Of a stretch of 64,000 nt of DNA, positions 34,889 to 43,934 are shown one piece after another (position 1 is the stretch's first letter; each line of letters opens with the position of its first letter). The stretch lies in contig CANMQI010000028.1 of the NCBI GenBank assembly GCA_947499955.1, positions 1-64,000 on the forward strand, in the 5' to 3' direction. Both the position numbers and the translations under genes were made by a program. Under the pieces are notes generated by a model. The model saw only the letters and a list, made by a program, of their open reading frames with translations, did no database searches and was not told where the DNA came from. The stretch is from an uncultured Granulosicoccus sp. Lineage in GTDB: Bacteria > Pseudomonadota > Gammaproteobacteria > Granulosicoccales > Granulosicoccaceae.

Positions 34889-37402
34889 ATGACACGCAAA
34901 ACTAAACTACTTGCCCTGTTCGCACTCGCACTGACGCTCGCGCTGGGAGGCTGCGGCGGCGGTTCAAGCAACGGAATCCCGATAGATGATGGCGGATCGG
35001 TGGTCGTGGGTAGCTCAGGAGGCGGAGACACTGGTACGGACGACGGACCGGTGGTTGTTGATGACTCCGATACCGGGGATAGCGGTACGGACGACGGATC
35101 AGTGGTTGTGGATGACTTCGATACCGACAATAGCGGTACGGACGACGGACCGGTGGTTGTTGATGACTCCGATATCGGAGATAGCGGTACGGACGACGGA
35201 TCAGTGGTTGTTGATGACTCCGATACCGACAATAGCGGTACGGACGACGGACCGGTGGTTGTTGATGACTCCGATACCGGGAATAGCGGTGCGGACGAAG
35301 GATCAGTTGTTGTTGATGACTCTGATACCGGGGATAGCGGTACGGACGACGGATCGGTGGTTGTTGATGACTCCGATACCGGGGACACCAGTACGGACGA
35401 CGGACCGGTGGTTGTAGATGGCTCCGATACCGGGGACAGCGGCGGCAACGTCCCACCGACGGCACCCCGTGATTTTCTTGCGACGCCCGATCCAGACGGC
35501 TTCGGTTTTGTCACGCTGGAGTGGGGCGCATCAGAGGATTCGGACGGTAGCGTCGTCGCCTATGTCGTGCGTCGTGACGGCAGGGGAGAAATCACGCGTA
35601 CTGCAGGTCTGACTTACGTCGACGAGCCACCGGAAAGGGATGTCAGCTATCGCTATACTGTTCAGGCGGTGGACAACGACGGCGCTGTTTCCGATCCCGC
35701 ATCGGTGTCGCTGACACTGCAGTCCTCGCAGTGTGCAGGGGAGGTGAAAATCGTCGGGTTTAACCTCGTCGGACCTGAGGATCAGGTTAGTCCGCTCTTC
35801 GTCAGTTCGGTGCCAGGCACGGTCGGACTCAACCGACCGAACGGCTCAGTGGACGCCAGCGTCTTCGCCGACGCTTTGGACATTACGGTTGACGCCAGCG
35901 AATGCACGAAAAGCGTAAACTTCGTCACTGCGGGTGGCTTTCAGCTTGGCACATCGAACAACCGGCCGTTCTCGATCGGCGAAGCTCTCAACGGCCGTAC
36001 TGGAGACCGATGGACCAACTGGTTGCAACGTGTGGAGGAGGGTGCCATCCGGGTAACTGCGATTCCATGGCCAGAGTACAACACGGGCGGCGAATTCGGA
36101 CTCAGTGCGAGCGTCGTAGTGCCGGTCATCGATCCATGTAGACCAGACATAGGACCCGTGGATACACGTTACCTGTCGGCTAAGTATGCTGACGCCCTTA
36201 CCGGACCGGTGGCAAGTCTGATGCCCGAATCAGACGACATCTGCTCTTCGACCCCTTACTACGATACGGTCGATCCCGACGACGAACGCCGCACGCTTGA
36301 CGATTGGCTGAAGCTTCACGGGTTTGTATCACCTAGCGCCCCAGTTACGACCAGCGCGATCGATCGCGGCCTATTGACGGAGCGCGAGGTTCTTAATACC
36401 GAGCACGCCAACATCTACGACCTCGGCTTCGGACGTGACGTGTACTGTGTCAACGACCCGAAAATCCTGCCCTGCCTGATTCAAAATTACCGGATCTCGG
36501 ACGACAAAAGCCCAGACTTCCTGACCACGAAAAGTACGGCTCCACCCGAGTTCTTGCTGAGCGTTGCGATGGAGCGACAGAGTGATGCAACGGCATTCTT
36601 CGCCTTCGACAAACACGGACGCCGCATCCACAGTGTGGATCTTGATGGCAATGGGTTTAAAAGCATTCCCGAAGCTTGCATTGGGTGTCACGACGGTGAA
36701 TGGTCGGATGCCGGTCCAGGCAGTCGCCCGTTACGAGGTGACTATCTTCCGCTCGATTTCGCTACGTTCAGGCATTTCAGTCGCGATCCATCCTATCGCT
36801 ATGATCCCGAACGTGCGCCTTTCTATTCAAATATCACTTCTAGCAACCGGCCGATCAACATGCTCATCAAAGGACTCGCGGCCCCCGGCTTATTGACCGA
36901 CTCACATAATATAATCGCAAGAGAAATCGATGAATTTGGCAGAGTCGACAGTTTCCTAGCGTTGCAGCGGACAACTCCCAACCTCGGCACTGCAGGACAT
37001 CAGGCAGGCAGCGACCAAAGCGTCTTCTTCGCTCGATTCTGCCGCTCCTGCCATGTTTCCCAACAAGGCGCGACTGCGATGTTTCCCACCGAACCGAACG
37101 CAGAGCCCGGATTCAACTGCCGGCTTTGCCATACGGATCCTCTTGGAGGTGAGGGCATACAGAACCTGGCTCCGCTACGGAATTCGCTTTGCAACGCTAG
37201 AAGCCCCAAGCATGTAATGCCGAACGCTCGCGTCACACACGAGGCTTTGATTCGTGCCATCGAAGGCAAGCGGCCATACAGCAACTCAGCCTTCAAGTTC
37301 GTCGTTGACAGAGCGTGTGACCCGTTTGCCAACCCTCCCGAGGAGGGAGTAGTCGTCACCAATGCAGACTCCAGGCCTGTCCCGGCACAGCCTCGTCCAT
37401 AA
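34889..37402 (+). CDS. Triheme cytochrome c-like lipoprotein with tandem repeats and FN3 domain
   Basis: An 837-residue lipoprotein: signal peptide with lipobox LALGGC, eight 17-residue acidic repeats (residues 49-184, consensus GTDDGSVVVDDSDTGDS), and a fibronectin type III domain (about 187-280). A large unknown region follows, then three CxxCH haem-attachment motifs at Cys597 (CIGCH), Cys718 (CRSCH) and Cys744 (CRLCH). It should be anchored to a membrane and face the periplasm or outside, with the repeats acting as a flexible, possibly Ca-binding stalk. An electron-transfer or haem-sensor role is inferred. The outer-membrane barrel gene starts 32 bp downstream, suggesting a two-protein surface complex. 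Confidence 0.8.
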   Translation: MTRKTKLLALFALALTLALGGCGGGSSNGIPIDDGGSVVVGSSGGGDTGTDDGPVVVDDSDTGDSGTDDGSVVVDDFDTDNSGTDDGPVVVDDSDIGDSGTDDGSVVVDDSDTDNSGTDDGPVVVDDSDTGNSGADEGSVVVDDSDTGDSGTDDGSVVVDDSDTGDTSTDDGPVVVDGSDTGDSGGNVPPTAPRDFLATPDPDGFGFVTLEWGASEDSDGSVVAYVVRRDGRGEITRTAGLTYVDEPPERDVSYRYTVQAVDNDGAVSDPASVSLTLQSSQCAGEVKIVGFNLVGPEDQVSPLFVSSVPGTVGLNRPNGSVDASVFADALDITVDASECTKSVNFVTAGGFQLGTSNNRPFSIGEALNGRTGDRWTNWLQRVEEGAIRVTAIPWPEYNTGGEFGLSASVVVPVIDPCRPDIGPVDTRYLSAKYADALTGPVASLMPESDDICSSTPYYDTVDPDDERRTLDDWLKLHGFVSPSAPVTTSAIDRGLLTEREVLNTEHANIYDLGFGRDVYCVNDPKILPCLIQNYRISDDKSPDFLTTKSTAPPEFLLSVAMERQSDATAFFAFDKHGRRIHSVDLDGNGFKSIPEACIGCHDGEWSDAGPGSRPLRGDYLPLDFATFRHFSRDPSYRYDPERAPFYSNITSSNRPINMLIKGLAAPGLLTDSHNIIAREIDEFGRVDSFLALQRTTPNLGTAGHQAGSDQSVFFARFCRSCHVSQQGATAMFPTEPNAEPGFNCRLCHTDPLGGEGIQNLAPLRNSLCNARSPKHVMPNARVTHEALIRAIEGKRPYSNSAFKFVVDRACDPFANPPEEGVVVTNADSRPVPAQPRP
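35033..35440 (+). repeat. Eight 51-bp tandem repeats inside the lipoprotein gene
   Basis: Each unit encodes 17 residues of the form G[TA]D[DE]G[PS]VVVDDSDTG[DN]S. P-type and S-type units partly alternate, and units differ by a few base changes. The repeat is in frame, so gain or loss of units would alter stalk length without a frameshift. Confidence 0.92.
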
Positions 37403-37434
37403 CTGCGCAAAACAAGCGAATAGGAGCTACTCAG

Positions 37435-38394
37435 ATGAATAGTCATTCGATGTATGTCAGTCTAGGCGCAACAGGCGTTCTGGTAGCGATGTCGCTCGTT
37501 GTGCCCGCCCACGCCCTCGACCTCACCGGCCTGAATCTCCAGTTCGGCAGCGACAGCAACGTCGGCCGCGCGCAGTTCGACGACGATGTCTTGGACAGCT
37601 CCAGCGTCGGGCTCGGGCTCAATGCCAACCTTCTTCGCCGCGTGCTTGCCAACACGAGGGCGACCAAGCGTGCCTTCACACTCGACACGTCGTTCGGCTA
37701 CCACCACGACATCGACTTCGATGGACTGAGTCATGGGAAAGCCGGTATCAGCGCGACGTTCAGCAACGAGTGGGGCGAGTGGCAGCTCGTGCCGATCTTC
37801 AGCCTCGGAGGGAGCGTCGTCTATCGCGAGTACGACTCGGACCTGAGAGATGGTGTTACCACCGACCTGTTCACCTCGATCAATCTTCAGCCCGCGAAGG
37901 ACTTCGATGTCACGCTTGGTACGGGTCTGGAGCTGCGTCAGGCCGAGGCCGACGTGTTCAGCACAACGAAGGCGCGGGTGTTCGCGCTTGCACGCTTCGT
38001 ACTTAACCCGCGTGTTGCCCTGCGCGCGGGCGTCAGCGTTTACGTCGGAGACGAGGTCTCCAGCGCAGATCCGTCCATCGCCGCCTATGGAGCATCGACC
38101 GGAATGGGCGATGGTTGGTGGGACACTGACGGCAACTGGGTGGCACCGGAGTCGGCTAACACTGCGTGGTACGCCGACAGCGTTTGGGACGACGCGCTGT
38201 CGACGGACGGGACAAACCGGTACGCCTATCTCGTCGAAGACGCTACCACGCTGTTACTCGAGATCGGCGGCGGCGTCGACATCACACCGAGAGTGGGCAT
38301 GGATCTGACCGCCAGACGTGCTAGCACAGAGGCGGACGGCGGCGCGAGCTACGATCGGACCCTGTTCGAAATGACGATCGGCATGAGGTTCTAA
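37435..38394 (+). CDS. Outer-membrane beta-barrel protein
   Basis: A 319-residue protein with a signal peptide (hydrophobic GATGVLVAMSLVV, cleavage near AHA-LD), then amphipathic strands (FTLDTSFGYHHDI, LVPIFSLGGSVVYREY, VALRAGVSVYVG) and a C-terminal phenylalanine (MTIGMRF), the usual signal for outer-membrane insertion. The barrel may have 10-14 strands. TAGGAG at 37421-37426 is a good ribosome site. It follows the triheme lipoprotein, as in porin/cytochrome pairs for extracellular electron transfer, although the barrel is not a recognised MtrB type. Function inferred only. Confidence 0.75.
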   Translation: MNSHSMYVSLGATGVLVAMSLVVPAHALDLTGLNLQFGSDSNVGRAQFDDDVLDSSSVGLGLNANLLRRVLANTRATKRAFTLDTSFGYHHDIDFDGLSHGKAGISATFSNEWGEWQLVPIFSLGGSVVYREYDSDLRDGVTTDLFTSINLQPAKDFDVTLGTGLELRQAEADVFSTTKARVFALARFVLNPRVALRAGVSVYVGDEVSSADPSIAAYGASTGMGDGWWDTDGNWVAPESANTAWYADSVWDDALSTDGTNRYAYLVEDATTLLLEIGGGVDITPRVGMDLTARRASTEADGGASYDRTLFEMTIGMRF

Positions 38395-38511
38395 GGCTTT
38401 GGGAACGGTGTCGCCCAAGCGGCACGTTCGTCAGTACAAATGGAATGCCGAGTCATTGCAGTGCGGCTTCGGAATAGGGAAATTGAGATAACGTAACAGG
38501 GGGAAAATGCA

Positions 38512-38823
38512 ATGAACGGTTCGGCGCTGGAACGTACGTTCGACCTCGGATCCACCAAGGCGATGCAGATGCTCGATTCAGAGCTGCGAGCGCAAGGTGT
38601 CGAAGCGCAGACACGCGAACAGAAAGTCACGCTGTGGCGCATGACGCTTGAGTTCATACGCTACGCCATCGCACAAGGCAATGAAGTTACCGACACGAAG
38701 GCGGTCGTTCGGCAACGACACGATCAACTGTGGCGTCGCGATCAAGGGTTCTCTGGGAACGGTGGCGAAAGTACGTACAGCTGCAGCTTGGAGCAGGTCT
38801 TGAGTAAAGGCGTTCTCCGATGA
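38512..38823 (+). CDS. Hypothetical protein, partner of the alpha/beta hydrolase
   Basis: A 103-residue helical, charged protein (STKAMQMLDSELRAQGVEA, EQKVTLWRMTLEFIRYAIAQG) with no recognised domain. Its stop overlaps the start of the hydrolase gene in ATGA, so the products are made together. It could be a chaperone, adaptor or regulator of the hydrolase. Confidence 0.6.
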   Translation: MNGSALERTFDLGSTKAMQMLDSELRAQGVEAQTREQKVTLWRMTLEFIRYAIAQGNEVTDTKAVVRQRHDQLWRRDQGFSGNGGESTYSCSLEQVLSKGVLR

Positions 38824-39503
38824 GCGGTGTCGCGATGGCGATCATCGACGGCACGGGAGCTTGGTCGAATGACAGCTACGCGAGCTCGATGCGCGAGTCT
38901 TTCTGCAAGCAACTTGATCGACTACTCGGACCTAACTCGCTCTACGAACGCGGACCGTCGGGAGATGGCTACCGGATTCGTGAGCGATCGGCCCGTGCGG
39001 CGGACTTCCTGAGCCACCAACGAGGCAAACGGTTAATGCTGGCAGGCTACAGTCGCGGCGGCTCGGCAGCGGTCATCGCCGCGTCAATGCTCGGGAATGT
39101 CGGAGTCGGAGTCGACTTCCTTTTCCTGTTCGACCCAGTGGCCCGACATCTGTCTGGCTCGAGCGATGTGGTTCCTGGAAACGTCGGTGAGGTATGGATC
39201 GCACGGCGACGGATCGGTGCACCGGAGATGGACCGCTATGACTACTCGCTGCTGGGGGACCCTGCGGGGCACAATCCGGTACGCAATTGGTTTGGTACCA
39301 CCGCGACCGACGTGGCGTCGGGGGTTCGAGTGACGGCCGAAGACTTCCTCGGTTCGCACGGCGCTCTCGGTGGGGTGGGTTGGAAGCACGTGCGGGAAGA
39401 CTCTCAGTGCCAGATGCAGGTCGCGGACTACATGAACCGGGGACTGACCCGAGCGGGTCTTGGGGTCATGCTCGTGCCGGTGCCACCCAACACGGAGTCT
39501 TGA
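38820..39503 (+). CDS. Alpha/beta hydrolase (DUF2235-like lipase fold)
   Basis: A 227-residue protein with an early IDGTGAW segment like the DGT loop of DUF2235 hydrolases, the nucleophile elbow GYSRGGS (Ser78) and FDPVAR (Asp105). A catalytic His is likely in the C-terminal half. DUF2235 proteins include phospholipase effectors of type VI secretion, but no secretion marker (VgrG, PAAR, signal peptide) is nearby, so the role is open. The start overlaps the upstream gene by four bases, and a 45-residue gene follows about 80 bp later. Confidence 0.72.
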   Translation: MSGVAMAIIDGTGAWSNDSYASSMRESFCKQLDRLLGPNSLYERGPSGDGYRIRERSARAADFLSHQRGKRLMLAGYSRGGSAAVIAASMLGNVGVGVDFLFLFDPVARHLSGSSDVVPGNVGEVWIARRRIGAPEMDRYDYSLLGDPAGHNPVRNWFGTTATDVASGVRVTAEDFLGSHGALGGVGWKHVREDSQCQMQVADYMNRGLTRAGLGVMLVPVPPNTES

Positions 39504-39582
39504 GCGGCTGGCCTTACGCCCCATTTTCCTCTGCGGACTTTGAACCTCAACTAGACCAGAAGATGTCAGTTGGGCCAAAGAG

Positions 39583-39720
39583 ATGAGCGAGAACTACAAA
39601 CGCTTTCGTAAGAACCGTCAAGCGCTACGTGCACTGGAGAAGAAGATCAATCAGGCGATCGACGACCTGGAAACTGCAGTCGTGGACAAGACGGCCAGGC
39701 AACGCAATTATGTCACTTGA
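39583..39720 (+). CDS. Small basic protein (45 aa)
   Basis: A short frame beginning MSENYKRFRKNRQALRALEKK. It is strongly helical and basic with normal amino-acid use, and lies on the same strand as the hydrolase unit. GAAGATG upstream could be part of a weak ribosome site. Function unknown; it may be a chance frame. Confidence 0.4.
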   Translation: MSENYKRFRKNRQALRALEKKINQAIDDLETAVVDKTARQRNYVT

Positions 39721-40073
39721 GCGTTTTTATTCGTCTTAAAAAGTGAATCCACAGTTTCAAACTCCCCCTACACGCAACCGCTATTCTCTGGTCATCCACC
39801 CCCATCGAAAGAGCAATCCATGAGGCTTGGGGAAGGAGCACTGTCACTCAGATTGAAGCGACTTTGAAACCGTGAAAATACCAGGTTCTGCTAATTCTCT
39901 CACTTTTGATATCTACATCCCGAATAGGCGTAACGACTTGTAATATGACACTATACGTGCGGAGTCTTTCACCCTTTGGGTTTCGACCAGCAGACAGGGT
40001 TATTGATCACAGCTACCTTGTGCTAGTAGCAAACCTCCGTACAACCTACCTAATATTCTAGAGAGATACAGAT
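39721..40073. other. Intergenic, no gene seen
   Basis: AT-rich spacer before the small winged-helix gene. No clear terminator or operator was identified. Confidence 0.4.
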
Positions 40074-40361
40074 ATGCCACGTCCTGCAAAAAAATTGGAC
40101 TTTGACGATGTCACCGTCCTGGTTTCTATCTTGAGAGGCGTTGGCGCTCAAGTGAAGAAAGCCCCGCTAACCAAGCCACAGATTGCCGGGTTGACTGGGC
40201 TACCTACTGTTCGATTAACAGCAGCCTACAAGACACTGCTCAAGTTGGAATTGGCCGAGCAGATCGAGCCACCAAAAGACATGCCACCCAAGGGCGCTTA
40301 CCTGAAGATTACGGCCAAAGGAAGAGCGTATTGCAAAGCCTATGATTTGCTGTTTGCATAG
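40074..40361 (+). CDS. Small winged-helix DNA-binding protein
   Basis: A 95-residue protein with a predicted winged helix: VTVLVSILRGVGAQ, KPQIAGLTGLPTVRLTAAYKTLLKLELAEQ (helices 2-3) and GAYLKITAKGRAYCKAY (wing and last helix). The layout is MarR-like but shorter. It stands alone with a reasonable AGAGAG ribosome site. It is probably a local transcription regulator; target unknown. Confidence 0.65.
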   Translation: MPRPAKKLDFDDVTVLVSILRGVGAQVKKAPLTKPQIAGLTGLPTVRLTAAYKTLLKLELAEQIEPPKDMPPKGAYLKITAKGRAYCKAYDLLFA

Positions 40362-40679
40362 GTAAACTGTATGCCGCTGTCAATTGGAATCCGATTGGCA
40401 GCAGACACACCTATGGAAGTGCTCCCGGCAATGTGCACGAGATCTGGTTGCCCATAATTCCGTGACTGTCGGACCCTGCAGAGCCTCGTAAGGTGTATTG
40501 ACGCTGGTGAACACCCTTGTAGTGTCAAGTCAAGACAGCAATGACATGCACATGTTGTGTCAGTTGCGCGTGATGCTCACCATGCGAATAAACTTACCAA
40601 AGAAGAAGCGCATCTTGCTACTACAGGCCCAGTGATTCGACCCAGCTGATCGATGAGTGCCTTGTGATGCTGCGCCAAC
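40362..40679. other. Intergenic, no gene seen
   Basis: Spacer between the winged-helix gene and the 3' end of the integrase gene. Frames here are short and unlike proteins. Confidence 0.4.
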
Positions 40680-41678
40680 TCATTGAAACATCTTCAACCC
40701 CGGGTGATCATCAAACCGCGTTTCCGCATCCACGTATTCTCTTACGGTGTCCAGTGATCGATGCCGAGATTGAGCGGCAATCGCAAAGACATCCGCACGA
40801 TTCCTGGCCGCAGTGGTGATAAATCCACGTCGCAGACTGTGGCCGGCGAACATCGACACATTCTCGTGCCCGGCGTCCCTTGCGCATTGTTTGATGAGTT
40901 TAGCGACCGTGCTGTCTGACAGGCGATCTTGACCAACGCAAGGGCCGCGTCGCATTCGCCTGAATACAGCCCCTTCAGTGATTCCAGCTACAGTGAGCCA
41001 GGACTTCAGGGCAGCCACCGGGCAGTAGCGCGACAGTGGAATTGCTGGTACGGCAATTTCAGCTCCATTGCCTGCCTGATCGGTTTTGGAAAACGGAATC
41101 GTCAGCGTCAGACCTTCCGGACGGAAGGTGAGATGCTCGACATCGATGCCGACGAGTTCCGAGCGTCGCAACGCGGCGGCGAAGCCAATCAGCAGCAGGG
41201 CGCGATCCCGCGTGCCTGCCAGCGTGGTCATATCCAGTGTGTCGACCAGCAAGGTCAGATCGGTATCCATCAGCGGCGCTTTTTTGGGCGAAGGGCGACC
41301 TTTTTGCCGGTTGCGGATGCCACGCATCACCTCACGAACAGCTGGGGCATCGTGGGACGATGGCTGCTGATTGCCTTGATGCACGACACGGATGGCCGCC
41401 AGTCGGCGGGTGAGGGTCGCGGCGGCCAATCCCGCATCCGCCTCGGTGGCCAGGAACGCGCAGATCGTACTGGCGCTGCCGGGCAGGGCGGGTTGACCGA
41501 CGGAGGCGCACCAGGTGGCAAAGCGCTGCCAATCGTGCTGATAGGCGCGCCAGGTGGCTTCGCTACGACTCGCTGCCGCATAGTCACGGGCCGAGGCCAG
41601 CGCCGATGTCAACGCGGGGGAGGCCTGGTCTTCGTGAACAACCAAGGCCTCAGGAGGGGGCTCGGGCAATGTTGGCAT
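40680..41678 (-). CDS. Tyrosine recombinase/integrase
   Basis: A 332-residue site-specific recombinase. It has a SAM-like N-terminal domain (WRAYQHDWQRFATWC) and catalytic residues in order: Arg in AALRRSELVGID, the HxxR of GHSLRRGF, the following RHRSLDT, and nucleophile Tyr in REYVD. ATG at 41678 is chosen because the conserved domain follows it; upstream sequence in the frame (to 41903) overlaps the regulatory region and the KfrA-like start. It is divergent from the KfrA-like gene across about 210 bp with several palindromes, consistent with a mobile element whose integration gene is controlled by that regulator. Confidence 0.9.
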   Translation of the reverse strand: MPTLPEPPPEALVVHEDQASPALTSALASARDYAAASRSEATWRAYQHDWQRFATWCASVGQPALPGSASTICAFLATEADAGLAAATLTRRLAAIRVVHQGNQQPSSHDAPAVREVMRGIRNRQKGRPSPKKAPLMDTDLTLLVDTLDMTTLAGTRDRALLLIGFAAALRRSELVGIDVEHLTFRPEGLTLTIPFSKTDQAGNGAEIAVPAIPLSRYCPVAALKSWLTVAGITEGAVFRRMRRGPCVGQDRLSDSTVAKLIKQCARDAGHENVSMFAGHSLRRGFITTAARNRADVFAIAAQSRHRSLDTVREYVDAETRFDDHPGLKMFQ

Positions 41679-41720
41679 CGTGATTCCGTGACGGCGGAAA
41701 AGTGCCACTAATATAACAGC

Positions 41721-41782
41721 CGAGAAGGGAAACTTCTCGTGTCTTATGGATAGCTGTAGCGCTACACGTAGCGATAATGCTA
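41721..41782. promoter_or_regulatory. Cluster of palindromes between integrase and KfrA-like genes
   Basis: Three symmetric sites lie together: CGAGAAG-GGAAA-CTTCTCG at 41721-41739, the perfect 12-bp palindrome TGTAGCGCTACA at 41755-41766, and TAGC-GATAAT-GCTA at 41769-41782. The last two share TAGC/GCTA arms. They are in the divergent promoter region and are likely operators. Confidence 0.55.
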
Positions 41783-41890
41783 CATTTAGGGTAGATTGAA
41801 CAGTCGCCTTTATGACCGTCAGAAACCCACTACCAGCGCTGAGCGGTACGGTCGTTGCCGGCGGCGCACGCCATTTCCGAGGGAATTTCC

Positions 41891-42892
41891 ATGGTGGACA
41901 CACCGCTGATTACCCGTGATTCCGTCGCCCGTGCCCGAGAGGCGTTGATGGCGCAGGGGCACAAGGCCTCCCAACGCGCGGTGATCAAGCACCTGGGCGG
42001 CGGTAGCTTTTCCCAGGTGGGCCCATTGCTACGAGAACTGGAGGCAGAGGCAGGGGAGGCGCCGGGCAGTGCGCTGACCGAACCGCTGACGGCGGCTGTG
42101 ACGGAGGCGATCGAGGCGTTGTGGCGTGCCCTGGGTCTCGAAGCCGATCGCGTGGTGAATGACGCCCGGCAACAGTTCGAGCGGGATCTCAAGGCGGAGC
42201 AGGCGGCTCGCACACAGGCAGACGCGGCAACGGCGCGCACGCAAGAGCATCTGCAAGCGGTACAGACCACAGTGGTCGGTCTGGAGAAAGCCCTTGCCAG
42301 CGAACAGGCCGCACGAGAGCAAACCGCCGCGGCCCTGGAGCAAGAACGCCTGGCGCATACCCGGACGGACACCCAACGAGAGGCGGCGCAGGCGCAGGCC
42401 GACGAGCGTCAGCAGTTACGCGATGAGGCGCTGGCCGAGCGCGACGCTTTGCGGGTTGAACTGGATAGTGTCCGCAGCCAGACAGACGCGTTAACCCGAG
42501 AGCTGCGCCGGGAGATCAGTGAACAACGTTCAGTTCATGAAAAACGTGCTGAAGAGCTTCAGGAAGCCGTGGCTGCGGCGCGAACCAGCCTTGTTGAGCA
42601 GCGCAGTCAGCTCGACGCCCTGCAGCGGGAGAACGCCAATCTGACTACCCTCAACGACAATCTGTCTGTGCGGGTTGACAACACGCAGTCGGCGCTCGCG
42701 AGTGGCGAAGGTCAGTTGCTGGCACTCAGCGCGCAGCGCACGGCCGAGCAACGGGAATGGGAGGCGCTTCAGAGCATGATGACCGCGCGGCTCGCGGACA
42801 AGGATGCGATGATTGCCAGCCTCCAGCAGCAGATGGCCGAACCACCCTGCGACCCGGCGGAGCCTGTTGGGGGTGACGGCAGTCGCGTCTGA
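41891..42892 (+). CDS. KfrA-like DNA-binding coiled-coil protein, second copy
   Basis: A 333-residue protein with an N-terminal KfrA-type domain (about 1-60; ITRDSVARAREALMAQGHKAS, AVIKHLGGGSFSQV) and a very long Gln/Glu/Ala-rich coiled coil (about 75-315). It is related in design to the protein at 16293-16970 but much longer and clearly diverged. ATG at 41891 is preferred to the TTG frame opening at 41855. It lies between an integrase and a DUF1016 protein, repeating the KfrA/DUF1016 association. Role in element maintenance or nucleoid-like filament formation is inferred. Confidence 0.8.
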   Translation: MVDTPLITRDSVARAREALMAQGHKASQRAVIKHLGGGSFSQVGPLLRELEAEAGEAPGSALTEPLTAAVTEAIEALWRALGLEADRVVNDARQQFERDLKAEQAARTQADAATARTQEHLQAVQTTVVGLEKALASEQAAREQTAAALEQERLAHTRTDTQREAAQAQADERQQLRDEALAERDALRVELDSVRSQTDALTRELRREISEQRSVHEKRAEELQEAVAAARTSLVEQRSQLDALQRENANLTTLNDNLSVRVDNTQSALASGEGQLLALSAQRTAEQREWEALQSMMTARLADKDAMIASLQQQMAEPPCDPAEPVGGDGSRV

Positions 42893-42995
42893 TGGGCCGG
42901 ATAGTGAAGTGTCTCTGCCGTATCAAAAGGTACTGGGGATGACTCCACGAGTTATCCACCGTTTTTCGGGATAACTCTGTGAACAAGGGAGGGAA

Positions 42996-43931
42996 GTGGT
43001 TGACTGTGAACCCGTTTCTCGCCCGGTCAAAAATTGGACAAAGCCGGGTGAGGTTGAGCAACTGGCCATGGATCTGCGCTCAACGAGTCACGCACTGCGC
43101 GGATTGTCAGCGCAGAATTTGTGGTACATGCGCCAGTTCTACATCGCGCACCGACAGGACCCAATTCTCCAACAGCTTGTTGGAGAAATACCCTGGGGTC
43201 AAAACCTGGCCATCTTGTCCAAGGTCAAAAGCCGAGAGGCTCGCCACTACTATATCAACGCCACACGGGAGATGGGTTGGACCCGGGCGGTCCTGATTCA
43301 TAACATTCAGTCCAAAAGCTACGAGCAGCAGGGCCTGGCCAGCAAGCAGCACAACTTTGAACAGGCGCTGCCCAAGCATCAGGCGGAGCAGGCTGCTCAT
43401 GCCATCAAGGATGTCTATCTTTTGGATATGCTTGACGTTGAGACGCCCATTCTCGAAGCGGAGCTGGAAGCACGCATCGTTGCCAAGATCCGAGATGTCA
43501 TGTTGGCGCTGGGCTATGGATTTGCCTTCATCGGCAACCAGTACCGTATTCGCGCGAACGATACAGATTACTATGTAGATCTGCTCTTCAGTCATCGACG
43601 TTTGAATTCTCTGGTGGCCGTCGAACTCAAGGTCGGTCGATTCAAGCCGGAATACGCCGGCAAGATGAATTTCTATTTGAATTTGCTGGATGATTTTGTG
43701 CGAGAGCCGCATGAGAATCCCTCCATCGGGATCATCTTGTGCACCGAACGCAACTACTTCGAAGTAGAGTATGCACTCCGTGGTCCTGATAAACCGGTTG
43801 GTGTATCCGAATACGTATTGACCGATGAGCTACCCTCATCGCTCAAAGACAAGTTGCCGGGAGCCGAACAATTACGAACACGAATTCAACGGGAGCTGGG
43901 AGAAATGGATCTGCCAGAAATCGCGTCATGA
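42996..43931 (+). CDS. DUF1016/YhcG-type nuclease domain protein, N-terminally short
   Basis: A 311-residue protein with GLSAQNLWYMRQFYIAH, VGEIPWGQNLAILSK and the C-terminal PD-(D/E)XK core (YYVDLLFSHRR, VAVELKVGRF with Glu and Lys). Compared with the family, about 60 N-terminal residues, including the VNxELxxLYWxIG helix, are missing. The first 15 residues here look non-homologous, so the 5' end was probably deleted. It belongs to a different subgroup from the DUF1016 gene at 17284. The nuclease core is intact; activity is uncertain. It starts 104 bp after the KfrA-like gene on the same strand. Confidence 0.82.
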   Translation: MVDCEPVSRPVKNWTKPGEVEQLAMDLRSTSHALRGLSAQNLWYMRQFYIAHRQDPILQQLVGEIPWGQNLAILSKVKSREARHYYINATREMGWTRAVLIHNIQSKSYEQQGLASKQHNFEQALPKHQAEQAAHAIKDVYLLDMLDVETPILEAELEARIVAKIRDVMLALGYGFAFIGNQYRIRANDTDYYVDLLFSHRRLNSLVAVELKVGRFKPEYAGKMNFYLNLLDDFVREPHENPSIGIILCTERNYFEVEYALRGPDKPVGVSEYVLTDELPSSLKDKLPGAEQLRTRIQRELGEMDLPEIAS

Positions 43932-43934
43932 ACG

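Noticed and set aside
34867-35514. Minus-strand frame of Ser/Thr/Pro repeats opposite the lipoprotein
   Set aside because: It is the antisense reading of the 51-bp repeat array. The plus strand has a signal peptide, lipobox and domains.
43107-43712. Minus-strand frame opposite the second DUF1016 gene
   Set aside because: Shadow frame, explained by the conserved plus-strand nuclease domain.
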